Source: Sclerurus mexicanus (lineage: Eukaryota; Chordata; Aves; Passeriformes; Furnariidae). Taken from it: 64,000 nt of DNA. How positions within the stretch are numbered: the stretch's first letter is position 1; the number at the start of each line of letters is the position of its first letter. Below the pieces are notes generated by a model, which did no database searches, had not been told where the DNA came from, and saw nothing but the letters and a program-made list of their open reading frames with translations. This document shows positions 22,482 to 35,400 of the stretch, in pieces. The DNA lies in NCBI GenBank assembly GCA_013396755.1, contig VWZF01006015.1, forward strand, positions 133 through 64,132, in the 5' to 3' direction. The position numbers and the translations under genes were made by a program.

Positions 22482-25400
22482 GGGATTGAAATTAAATATA
22501 ATTGTTCTGCGCCTTAAATCGAGCTCTGGCCCGAGCTTCAGGAGCGGCCGGCTCGCTGTCGGCTTTCAGCTCACATGACTGATTAAAAATAATTTAAAAA
22601 AGCAGTTCTCTTATTGCGCGTTGCTATCGGTTCCTGTCTTTGCCAGGAGATGGCCCGTGCCAAGCTGTGCTGGAATGTGCATGACCAGAGCACGTAGGCT
22701 TAAGTGTTTTGCAGCCAGAGTGCAGCCCTGGAAGGCCTTTGGAGGAATGCAGTATTTAAGAGGTGGAATCTGAGCCCTTTGGTTCCCCTAGGGAAGGACG
22801 TTTCTTATTGCTTGATAAGTGAGGTGGCATAGAAAACTCTGTGGCCATCAGGATGGATTCTGCTGCCTGCTACCCTTCCAAGCTGCTTGGCCAAGGTGTC
22901 TTCTCTGCACACCCGTCCAGTTGGTCCCTCTACCAGCATCACTTCCACCTTTCCCTTGGCCTGTTGGCACCCTCTGGTGACTTTCTGAGATCCTGACCGG
23001 AGTGTCTTGTCACATCTACAGGTTTCAGAAGCTGCAGCTATTCACTTCTTGACTGGGGGTTTCTACCAGGCAGCTTTTCTTTTCTAGGGAATGTTCTTTC
23101 ATCCTCCTCATTTTCATTCTGTGTGCAGCACACTTTGTTCTCTATCTGTAATGAAAAGAAGATTGAGTTTGTGAATAGGGAAGTTCTGCTTAAAATACTC
23201 CAGTTGTTTTAGCGTGCAGCTTCTCAGAAGTCTCCTGAATAGTGTGTTTTTAGTGGTCGTACTGGTTTCTTGCCCTGCAGCTACCCCTGCACTACTGCTC
23301 ACTTGCAGAAGCAGAGTGAACTAATTTTTGATGGATTTCAGGTTGACTGCTGTCTCCCTGTATAAAACTGTGGGAATTGTTCACATGCTGTTGTTATGAA
23401 GGAAGCGTTGTGAGAGACCCATAAGCAACTGATAATCACAATTATGCAAAATCACAGTCTGTGCTTCTTCAGGAGAGACTCTGAACAGCCATTTTATCAG
23501 CTCTATCGCTGTAGCACTGCAAAATATCCACTGTAGAACTGATCATCTGACACCTCTCTTGTCTGCAGACAAGCAGTGAAATCTTTTCAAAGCATGCTTT
23601 TGGCAGACAACCCGGTGCTAAGAGGCTGACCTGAAGTACCCTTTGTATTCATAGTCCACTTTTCCTCTTCTGGAAAGCTGCTTCTGCTGAGCCACTGATC
23701 TGTGTAGGTCCTTCAAAGGGCTGTTTGACCCAGACTGTTTCAAGAGTTTCCTACATTTTTTTAATTTTTAATTCTTACTTCTCTGGGTTCTGCTTAGCCA
23801 ATTGCTTTTGGTCTTCAAATCTCAGCCTTGGTAGAGGTATCTGTTCTGTGGTGCTGGTGTGCAAGGAGCAGTCTTTAAACTCTATTTTCTTTCACTGTGT
23901 GTTTGCTGTGCCTTGAATACTGATGGGAATAGGGAATGTGGTTGCCAGTCATGAGTGGGTGCTCATTTATAGAAGAAATTTGGGGCCGAAGTAGTCTTAA
24001 ATATAATTGGGTTTGTATGCAGCCGAGAGCTTTATTTTCTTCAGATATCAAGGTAGTGCAACACAGCTTGGTTGGTTCCTGTTTTTGGTGGTAAGGATAT
24101 CAGGGGAACTGCAGGTAGAGTGCATGGCCTTTAGGAGCTGTGGGCCAACCTCTGCAGTACTTTTTTTGATGAAACAGGGCATTTATACGGCATTGGGGAC
24201 ATGTTTTAGTGGTGCACTAGTGGTGTTAGGGTTATGGTTGGACTTGACAATCTAAAGGACATTTTCCAGCCTAAATGATTCTATGATTTCTGTGGAATTT
24301 CCCATATTATCAGTGTTTCTGTTTTAATGGGCACTTCCTCTCTCTGAATGAAGCATGTTCTTTGCATGGAAAACAACAAGTTAGAGATTTGCCAACCTAC
24401 TACCTCTAGTAATCTGGGCATATAAAGTACTCTATTCCCTTGTACCTTTCAGTGGCACCTTGCAACGTAAATTGCAGTGCAAATAAAACACTGTGTACTG
24501 CAAGAGGCTGAAGGGAGAAGTGGTAATTAGATGGTAATTACTCATGGGTATAATAGTTTAAAAAGTTGCAAATTCAGTTCCTAATACTCCAGGAAGTAAT
24601 CTTTGAGCCCGGTCTCTTCGCGGTGTATTTGTCGTGCCTTGAACACTGAATGGATTCAGATGTTTTCTAATTGCAAATTGGCTCGTTCATGGGAGGAGTA
24701 ATTACCTATTCAGTTATTACAAGCCACCCTGGCTGTTAGAGATGGTGTGTGCTTCTGCACAGGACTGAGGGTTCTCAGGCTTTCAGGTTTAGGCCATCAT
24801 AGGCTTTAATTGCTCAACAGAGAACAGCGAGTGGAAATCACACACCTTTTGGGAGTTGCCTGTTTTTAGATTTAATACATGGAAACCTGTATATCCTGCA
24901 GATCTGGGGGTGTCATATAAATTGGGCACTTCGGGGGGTATGTACAAAGCTACTGATTGTATGCCAGTAATTGCCAATGTATACTTTAAGATTTAGTTGA
25001 GCTAGTGCTGCAAAAGACATTTCAAAGTCTAAATTATTTTCATTTTATTTCAGTATGTGTGGTTCAGGGAAAAGGAAGTGAGGAAGACCGATTCATGTTT
25101 CTATTAAGTTCATCTGTCTTTTTGCAAGACAGCAGGGTTGTGTAAGCTCTGACTTCTTACGGCTGCTGCTGTGGAGTACATTGGTTCAGCAGGCTTTCTT
25201 GCTTCTGCCTTGTCTCTTTGTTATACTGTACTTGAACATTAGAGAAAGTCTTTTTGGACCAGGAGGGACTCTTCTGGCTTGCAGTGTGGTGTGCTTGGCA
25301 GACTTTTCCTGTCCTCAGAAATACCAGGTATTGACCATTGCTTGTGAAGAGCCTGGAGAAAAGAGACTGAAGAGGCTGGTGTGAATAGGCTTGCTATGGA

Positions 25401-26374
25401 TACTGTTACTACTAATAAGTGCTGAACAGGGGGCTTTAGCCTTCTGAATAAATCTGAGTTCAAAGCTTTCCCATCTTTGTGCAGATTCACAAATGCTTTG
25501 CTTGCAATGAGCTGTAATTCTGGGTTTCTTATGCTGTATTGCCTGAATTTCTGTTTTACTTTGGACAACAGAAGATGAGCTGCTTCAGGATGAGTGTGAA
25601 AGAAATGAGTAGGGTCTAAATACTGATTCCAAGGGGTATGAAAATAGCACCAGCAGCTCTGTATGCATTTAGGGTTAGAGGCCTCCTGAGAACATATTTG
25701 CTGCAAGTTAACATGTCTGTGTTAGCAAAGACTAAATTGTCTCTTTTTGTCTTGGAATGAGAGAGTAGAGTGCTGATAATCAACATTTGAGAAGAAATTT
25801 GCGATAAGACGTGCTCATGGGATTTGGAGACAGTGTTTCCATAGGATACCATATTTTCTGTGCTTTCTGTTAATGAATTTGCCCAGCTCTGTGAGCTTTT
25901 TTGAAAGACCAATTTAGTTGAACCCTCTTATCAGCAGTCTTACTTTGTGTGGCCTCCCCTTGTCCAACCCATGGGAGGGAGGCTACTGGACAGTTTGTTC
26001 CTGTTCCCGTGTACAGACAGCAGATAAGCTGGGAAGATAATGCTTTGCTAGTCCTATAAACTGACCTGACATTACGGACAGTGGGTGGTAGATGGGGCTT
26101 TGCTGATCAGAGTGACCCTCCTTGTGAGTACCCTGACAAGCTCTCAGAACTATTCCTTGGGTGATAAGCTTGGACATACCATTTCACAATGTGCTGTTTT
26201 AGTGTGAGGCCTTGGTCTCTGCTACACTGGATGTTTTGCCCCTGTCAGGCCCAGGAAACCATAATGCTGATCTGGTGTTCTAGTTCTGTCTAGTGGTTTA
26301 AAGCTTGGCGTTAGATCCAGTGTAACAAGTGAAATAGTTTTGAGACAGATGCTCACTATCCTTTCTCTTAACAG
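22482..26374 (+). other. ELMO2 5' flank or first intron; no coding exon seen
   Basis: This 3.9-kb stretch separates the gap from the first ELMO2 coding exon, whose acceptor ends at 26374. It should contain ELMO2 5' UTR exon(s) and intron, but I cannot place a UTR exon from sequence alone. It contains one CR1 tail (24195-24295). None of its open reading frames resembles a protein. Confidence 0.6.
24195..24295 (+). mobile_element. CR1 LINE 3' tail (sense on plus)
   Basis: GTTATGGTTGGACTTGACAA followed by a CAGCCTAAATGATTCTATGA tail, the common CR1 3' end. Confidence 0.85.
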
Positions 26375-26422
26375 GTGTGGAGGTGTATGTTATTGTAAAG
26401 GCACTTGGAGGAGTCTGGAGCA

Positions 26423-29400
26423 ATGCCACCACCTTCAGACATTGTGAAAGTGGCTGTGGAGTGGCCGGGTGCCAATGCCCAGCTGCTGGAAATAGATCAG
26501 GTGAGACCTGGTGACAAGATGGGGGAGGAAAGGCACCACAGCATTGATACTGGAATGTGGGAAGCGTAGAAATGCTCAGTATTCCTTTCTGGTTGAGAGG
26601 AACGTGGCTACTGAGGACTCTCTTTCTGTTCTAGAAAAGGCCTCTTGCATCCATCATCAAGGAGGTCTGTGATGGGTGAGTAGTTCTCTGGGAACCCTTG
26701 TGGAGAAAGTCTGTCCTGCTGACAAACCTTGCTGGGGTACTGTGGAAAGTCTCTGCTGCTTGTTAATGTGCTGCAAGCACAATCCATGCTGCCTGCTGCC
26801 AGTTTTGGCCATGGAATGGGCTGGGGTTTAAATCATGAAGAAGCGGATCTCCTGGAAAATGGGGGCCTTCCGTGTTTATTCCAATTCTAAGTGTGTGCAT
26901 ATGTCCTAGGGTCATTTTTGCTGAGGACTCGCCCATCCTGCTGTTCCTGAAGTGTAGGCCTCTTCAGATGTTCCACAGAGTTGATTTAGAGTAGGCTGGA
27001 GCCACATTCCCCTAAAGAGGAAGGTGTTTTTTCTCCTCTTTGGGAGACTCAATTTCCCCTGCTAAAGCTTTGCTTGAAAGTTCTTTCGCACTCTTTTGGG
27101 ATCAAGCTCCATTTCCTAATTGAGAGCCAGATGAAAGAGTAGGAAGAAACTAATGTCTCTTTCTTCTTCCTCTACCAGGTGGTCCCTACCAAACCCTGAA
27201 TACTATACCCTGCGGTATGCTGATGGTCCCCAGCTGTACATCACAGAGCAGGTCAGTGTGAGAGGAAGCAGCTTGCTGATATCCCAGGGGAAAGTGCAGA
27301 ATGTCTTGGACTAGTGGCATGGAACAATACTGGCACTAATCCTTGAGGAGCAGCATCTCTGCTCTCAGAGAGACTCAGACTTGAATGCTGTCATTCAGCT
27401 GAGGAGCCCTGCCCTTCTCCCTTTGCATGCCTGTAGGTGTGAGGACTCAGGGACTCAATTCCAATACCCTCAGTAGGGTTGTGTGGTGTAAGAACCCCTT
27501 TACTTGTGCATACAGATGTGCTCTGTAGATCCAGTTGCATTCTTTTCCCCTAACTTTTCCACAGTTTAAAATCTATGTTTTCTTTCAGACTCGCTGTGAC
27601 ATCAAGAATGGAACTATCCTGCAGCTGGCAGTCTCCCCGGTAAATGCTTCCTCACTTCCTTCGTTCTCAGTAGCTATCCATGGCTGACAAGCTGTTTCTT
27701 GCTTCCTGGCTTTCCTTTTCCTTCTTCCCAAATTGCAGGGGGATTCCCTTTGTTTTGGGCCATTCTGCACCATGAGGCACATACTCTGTTTTCCATCTTG
27801 GCTGTGGTGTTTGCCTTTCCTTTGGATGCTCTGCCCTTTTATAGGACTGTCTGTAAATATATCCATCTACTGTTTTAGTGCATCTAATAGATTAGGATGT
27901 TGTGAAAATGCATTCTCAGTATGAGTGCACTTAGCATGGTCAGTCAGAAAGCAACATTTCTGGTGACTTAATGCAGAAAACTAAAATAGAATTAACTTTG
28001 ATGCAGAGGGGGTGGTAACTGCTGAATTCTTGCTATTGTGACTTCAGCAGCTGTGTTTTAAAGACTTCCTGCAGCTTCCATTTTATTTAAATTCTTAAAC
28101 CTTTTTTGTGCAAGTGTCAGTGCATAGAGCTGAGAGTGAGTAGAACTGGGAGAAGTTACTTGGGCAAGGGGGAGTTGAGAGCACGTCACTGATCTGTGTC
28201 TGAGAGATCTTACAGAATGTCTTGTGGATATACAAAATGTGTTCATGCTTCTCTTTGAATCTAAGACTTTTTTTAATACCATATTTTTTTAATAGTGTTG
28301 CTCCATAGTTCGATAATCCACCCCTACTCACCTTGCCAAGAAGAAGAAGCAAGCATTTGCTCAAACATGTGAAATAGCATTTTACTCATGTCCTGTTTGG
28401 TTGTAACTTTTGCTGAGTGCAGTCTTTTTGAAGTCAGTCTTAGACTTGCTGATCGCTACTACTGAATTTGGCTTTGCTGGTGTCTCTCTACCCTGGCTCT
28501 GCTCTCTCTGCCCATCCACGGCCTTCTGACAGAATGCTGATGCTGGCAGAACTCAGGCTGCAGGTAACTGGTCTGTAACTGGCATCACCCCTCTTTCCTG
28601 CCAGTCTAGGGCAGCTCGCCAGCTGATGGAGAGGATCCAGTCACACAGCATGGAAGCCCGACTGGATGCCATGAAGGAACTGGCCAAACTTTCAGCAGAC
28701 GTGACCTTTGCCACAGAATTCATCAACATGGAAGGAATTACAGTGCTGACACGGCTTGTGGAGAGTGGGACCAAGCTTCTGTCCCAGTAAGTTCCTTGTA
28801 TTCCAGGACTCTGAAACAGGGGGCCCTCAAAGAAGGGGCTAAATTTTCTTGCTGAAGTGGCATAAAGCAACTAACCTCATATCAAAGTTGAACCGTTTAA
28901 ACAAGTCTTTCTATTCTTTTGCTAAACCTCATGAGGCAAAAGGGGACAGCTTTGGCCAGTGGTGGGTTCATCGTGGAGCTGCCTGGCACCAGCTGTGTCT
29001 GGCATGGGGCAGCCTCAGCCTCTCCTCGCAGGGGCTGCCCTGCAGTCCCCTGCTCCCAAAACCTTGCCACAGAAACCCAGTACCCAGAGAGATGTGAAAC
29101 ATAACTTCCCTCTGCAAAAGCTGGAGCAATTGTGTAGTAGGTATTTATAGAGTGATAGAATGGTTTGGCTAGGAAGGGACCTTAAAGATCCTCCAGCTCC
29201 AACACCTTTGCCATGGGAGCTACTGTTCTGTTATTACAGTTCCCCCTATCTTTCTGGTTACGAGTACCCAAATGCCTGATATGTCCTTCAGACTTCTTCC
29301 TGTGTCCTCTCTTAAAATTGGCCCTATGTTTGCCCCTTCCTGCAGAGCACAGTGAGTGGTTTGGCAGTATTGTGTTTTACCATGGTTCCTTTTGGATTCT

Positions 29401-32400
29401 TCAGTATCATCTGCTCCCAGAGCTGTGTTTTTCATATTAATGGCTTGTTACGGAATAGTGACATTCAAATGACAGATTTGAAGACATCTCTTTTGAAACA
29501 AAAAAATACCAACCCAGATTCTGGTCTGGAAGTTTTCTCAAGCACATTCATGGTGAACTCTGATGCAAATAATTAATTTGGCTTTTCTGCTGTAGTTGTT
29601 ATGTTTCAATTAAAGTACTTCTAACGTCTTGATAACTTACTGTCATAACATTTATAGGTCTTCTTATATATTAGCAACTAATATGTTTTTGGCATTTTTT
29701 GCAGTCTTTACCTTTCTGTCTTGTGGTTATGTATTAAATTTTTTACAGTTCATGCTGTGCTTTCATTTCAAGTCAGGTCCCAATACTTAGAGAAGGACAA
29801 TTTTTCTTTGTTTTTCTCTGATGTTAAAACATGTTTGTTCCTATGAGTGGCCAAGTGCTGATCCAGGTGGTTGCAAGTCTCTGGTGGCAGGACTAAGGAC
29901 TTATTGTTGCTATTTTTAATTTGTCCTTGTAATAAGGAAAAGTAAAATGTCTTTCTACAATATATTTCTGCAAAACAGTAAAATTGTCTGTATAAATCCA
30001 TACACTTTATTGCTCCTCCAGGTGCCAAATTGTAGCCTCTTTTATTAGAAAGTGGTGACATTTTTCTCAGCCTCAGGTTATTCAGCTCGGACAGGCTTTT
30101 TTCTTGCTACCAGTTCTCTTGTAGCCACATTTTTCATTTTCTCAGTTACAGTGAAATGTTGGCTTTCACCCTGACTGCCTTCTTGGAGCTCATGGACCAT
30201 GGTATTGTCTCTTGGGACATGGTCTCAATAACCTTCATCAAACAGGTGAGTTTGGGTGGAGGCGGTGAGTGGATATTATTTCTTTTCATGCTTTCATGCA
30301 GCTTTCAGGAAGAGCAAAATGACTCTGCTGGTTCATGTGTTTAGATTGCAGGGTATGTGAGCCAGCCCATGGTGGATGTGTCCATCCTCCAGCGGTCCCT
30401 GGCCATCCTGGAGAGCATGGTGCTCAACAGTCAGACTCTGTACCAGAAGATTGCAGAAGAGATCACTGTGGGGCAGCTCATTTCCCATCTGCAAGTGTGA
30501 GTGTCCACCCAGCAATAGTGTGACTTCTATCAATTCTGTGAATACCTGTTAATTTAAAAACACATCCTTTTAAATTTAAAACACTTAAAGATTGTATTTG
30601 TTAAATATTATTGCTATGACACCTTACTTGAACTCTAAGCTTTCTAATGGATTTAAAAAAAAAGTAAGATCTGAGAAAAATATATTCTGTGTTCTGGAAG
30701 CACTTAGGCACATGAGTGCATGTCTTGAACAAGGATATTTTGCTTAAACAACTGCATGAGTGTGTTCAGTGTTAGAACCAAACCTGTGTTTGACTAAAAA
30801 CAATTTTGCAAAGCATCTGCATCCAGTTATCTGCCACCTTCACCCCTCTTTAAATTGTCTCCACTAGAATGTAAGAGCTCATCTTCTTCTGGATTTTTAT
30901 CCTGCATATTAAGGAAGAAAAAAATTGCTTTTCTTGCTTGAAGGGAAAAAAAAAATCCCTTCATCTCCTTGCTCTCTCAACAAACTGACAAATTATCATC
31001 TGTCTCTTAGGTTTGTTTGTCTAGGTCAGTTTTATTCTTCTATAAAAAAAAAGCATGTAATTATTAGAGCTTTGAATAAGGTGTGTTTTTTTCTCAATCT
31101 TTTTAATTCTGAAAATGTGAAAAAGCACTAATTGTGAATGTGATTGATATTACTTAATCAGTGAGTAGTAGTTTATCAAAATGATAGTGCACCAATGTCA
31201 CTTCGTGCTCGTAGAGCATCACATTGAGGGTGGAAGAATGTGATTGGTATTTGGAAACTTATTTTCGTGACGTTTTGAAAATCACAAGTGAAACTACATG
31301 CTTTGTGTGGTCTGCAAAGGGAATAAGGACCCTTTACTTGAAGAAACTCTTCAGTAAAAGTAAGAAGTGTGGATTGAGCCAGACTATGGAGGTTGGAAGG
31401 CAATGTCATCAAGAGAGATTTGCTTTCCTTTTAGTTCCATTTGCATTTGGTGGCTTCCATTGGCACAGGGGAGAAAAATTACTTGCTCCATGCAAGTTTC
31501 AAGCCGTGTCTGTGTAACAGACTGTAGTATAACTAGGTTTTACAGAGATAGTTCCAGCATTGGAAACAATCTGTGGTGGTGCTGGGCTGCAGTCTGCTCT
31601 GTCTTCTGGATAATGGACCTATCAGACAGAAATTTGTCAGCTTTTTGCAAGCCTTATGAAGAGTTGGACATCAGGAACATAAATTACACGAGTCCTGCTT
31701 GTTTGTTGAAATGCAAAACAGCTGTAGTCAGTGTTCTCATGGTGCAGGCAGAGCAACAAGCTGTAATGTTCTGTACTGTCTGTTTTCTTACGATCCCCCC
31801 TTTTTTTTGTTTCTGCAGCTCAAACCAAGAGATTCAGACATATGCCATTGCCCTGATCAATGCCCTCTTCCTGAAGGCACCTGAGGACAAGAGACAGGTT
31901 TGTTCTTGCCTTTTGGCTTTAAACCTGAATAATGGTTGCTGGCTGTTTACTTAATGCCTCAGAAATCATATTGTCTGGGCAAGGTAGACCTCAGACCTTG
32001 CCAAGAAGGTCTGTGGCTATTTCAGTAAGGCAATGTTGGAGAAAAAGTACCATCCCATTAATAATAATGTCCTGGAGCACACATCTATATTTAGAAAACA
32101 CTCAGAAAGGATTCTGAAAGACCTTGAGAGAACAGAAAGTAATCCTCCAGACAGCATGGAAAAATTCTTTAAGAAACTTAATTTTGTATGGGAGAGGTAG
32201 GCTGGGTAGAGTCCTTGGGTTTTTATGTACTTTCTAAACAAGCACCACACCTCCTCCCTCCCCCAAAAAAGGGGGATATTCCTGCTGGCAAATGTGAGGA
32301 ATGAAACACCTGGTCTGCTCTGAGGAAGCCCCCAAGATCTCAGCTATGTGCAAGACGTGTATATGTGTGTATTGTGTAGCTTTGCTGTGTTGAGCCTTTC

Positions 32401-35400
32401 TTCTCTAGTGCCCCATTTGTGCCTTATTTCTGGACTCTGAGCTAAATCCTGTCTGCTTCTCTTTGTGCCTTTTTTTGCTTTCTGCCAGCAGGACAAGCTG
32501 CTTAACCCACTAGACCTGCCCATCACTGTAAGTAACTCGAGCCTGGGGGCTGGTCATGCGGAGTTGTAGGCATGTTAGCTTTTCTCCTTGTATCCCAGGG
32601 ATGATGCACACAGGCTTCAGAAAGGATATGAGCCTAGGGAGAAGGGTGGGAGGACTCCTGGGAATGTTACCTCAGACTGTGGAGGGGAAAAGAATCAGTA
32701 GCAAGAGAAACCTTGAATGACTTGCTGTGAACACAAGATCATACAGGTGATTGTAAAAGAAACTGGTGATTGATCAGGTGACTGATTGACTGACTGATAA
32801 ACAAGACTGATGAGATGAATAAATTGTAAAAATGGAAGTAGTTCTTTAGCAATCTGAGTCTCCTTAAAATGACTGCAGCGTGAGTTTATACCCCAAATCT
32901 CAATGAGAGTTTCATATGCAGCTGTGTCCTTCTAAAGACAGAGCTGTTTGTGAATAGCAGTCTCAAAACTTGATGCTGAGTGAGGGCTAGAGCACAAATT
33001 CTGCCTGATCTGTGACTTCTCCCTCATGGGAATTGTAGTATAAGAATGATTTTTGCCCTGTGCTATCTCCATGGAAATCACCACTCTTGTTAATAGGTTG
33101 ATTTGGAGCCTTCTGTATCTTGAGATTCTGGTACATTTTTCAGATTTTCTGAGTGGTACAGAGAATGTTCCACTTTTGCCAAGGATGCAGTGCCTTCAGA
33201 GCAGAAACTGCTGTCTCAATAAATGTTTCATAATTTCTAAAATCAATGGATATGTTTAACATGAAAATAAGAAAAATCATACTCCTCTGTTGGTAATTCG
33301 GCCAAGGTACCAGACTTCATAGCAAACAAAATTCCACGGGATCTTTCACTTTTCTTTTTTCCCCTTGAATGCAATCCACATGATAACAAAGGGCCATGAA
33401 GTTGGTTAAGAAACTGGAGTATCTTTCACATGAATAAAGCCTGAGAGATTTGGGATTGCTCAGCCTCAAGAAGAGAAAGCTCAGGGAGGTCTTAGGTCTA
33501 TAAATATCTGATGGAAGGGAATAAAGAAGAGGGAGACTGACTCCTCTCAGTAGTGCCAGCTGACAGGGCAAGGGGTGGTGGGCACAGCTTAAACCGCAGA
33601 AATTTCCATGTGAACACAAACACACAAAATTAGTATTAGAGTGATCAAACACTGGAACAGAGTGATTATGTAATCTCAGTGGAAATATTAAAATCTTGAC
33701 TGGACACGGTTCTGGGCAGCCTGCTCTGTCTGATGTTGCTTGAACCAGGGAAGTTGGACTAGGTGATCTCAAGACATCTCTTCCAGCATAAATGATCCTG
33801 TGATTCTGTGACCATGTCAGGCAGCAAAGTGGGCCCTGTTGGACTCTCAGCAGAACGTAGACACCTTAGTAGTGGTTAGACTGTGTGTGTGCTCATGCTT
33901 ATTTCTATGCTGTTTAGAATTGTTTAATTGTCTTTGTCTTTCCTACTTTTTATCTGCTTCAGTTACCTGTTTACTTCATCCCATGTACAAACTTAATCCC
34001 TTCAGAGTAAGGATTCCTTGTGTCACGTGCATGAATAAATCCCAGCAGCAGGCCTTGTCCTGTTCTCAGTACCACATCTCACAAATTGTAGTGAAAAATA
34101 CTGACTCAGAGGGCAGTGTATTGTCTCTGAAAGCTCTTCTACTTCATCTAGATACCTCGTCGATACCTTCACTCAAGCACTGACTCACTTTGGTTGTCAC
34201 GCAAACGCTGCTGAACTTGCACCCGTTACGGCTTGGCTATCAATCAGTGTATCACTGTCTTGGCTTGGGAGGTTTCTGTCTGGATCAAAAGTGATAATAG
34301 GGACTTGGAACAAGGTTACTGCACACATTTAACCAGACTTTTTATAGTCTGTCAAGAGCAGGGTTGATAGGAGCAGTTGGAACAGTCTTGGATTGCTCAG
34401 AATGTACAGCTGATTGAGTGCAATTGTCTGAGACTCCACATCTGCTCCCAGCTCTCAATCTGTGCTGCACAGAAATGTGAAGAGATCTCAGACTGTCAGA
34501 TCTTTTGGACCTCTTCCAGATGATATAACGCCCAACAGATTTTTCTTACCCAAAGATTTTGCTTGTAGCAGCAAACTCGTGATCATGTTCCCTTGTGACA
34601 TTAGCACTTGTGCCACTCTCCTTGCAGGTGTAATGAGATCACTGCTATGTTAGAAAGTGCATCTTCACAATTTACAAGGAAAGCACAGGTTAGGTTTTTG
34701 CAGGTGCATGTGTAATTGGTGCTGGAACTGAAGGCATCTTGCATCTATTGTGACTGTTTGTCATCATTACTCCATGGCTGGGAAAACCTCCTCACCTGGG
34801 GAAAGGAGCCATGCAGTAAAGAGGGAAAGTGGAAGCTTTCCTGTAAGCATGAAAATTACTACCCTGTATTTCTATAAACTGAAATAAATGTTTCTGCAAA
34901 TTGTCCTTAAACTGACTTCTGAACATCTCTTTAAGAACCAAGACAAAAGAAATGTAAATTTCAGAGCAGAGTATTTGAGAGGGAGGAGATGTGAAACCTA
35001 CATCCTCTAGCCCTTGTTATACTGAGTGTAAACCTCCGTGTAGAGAGCAGTGAAATGCTAATTGGAGGAACCTCTTGTAGATGACAGATTTTTTCCTGGG
35101 CAAGCCACAGTATGCTCCCTGCTGCCATACCTCCTGATACTGAAGTATCATTAGATGTTCAGCATTAAGCTAAATTTGCTTCTGTGCTTTGACCACACTA
35201 GTGCCCTTCTCCCCATTAATGTTTTGTAGGGGAGCCATCTCTGAGTTGTGCCATGGTAAGAGATGACCTTTGCATCCCAACCTGATGCTTGCTTTGTGGT
35301 GAGATGCCATGCTAAATTGACAGTCTGTAGTAAAAGCACTTTGTTGTGTGCCAGTGCTACCTCCAATCCATAGGCTTCTTTCATTCTCTCCTTTCTGCAC

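Noticed and set aside
21543..22578. Long plus-strand open frames of about 320 codons
   Set aside because: Most codons are N from the gap, and the readable part is antisense to SNRPB exon 2 plus a CATCCC repeat.
31367..31954. 195-codon plus-strand frame in ELMO2
   Set aside because: It contains the real exon 31819-31897 in its tail but otherwise reads intron; there is no homology.
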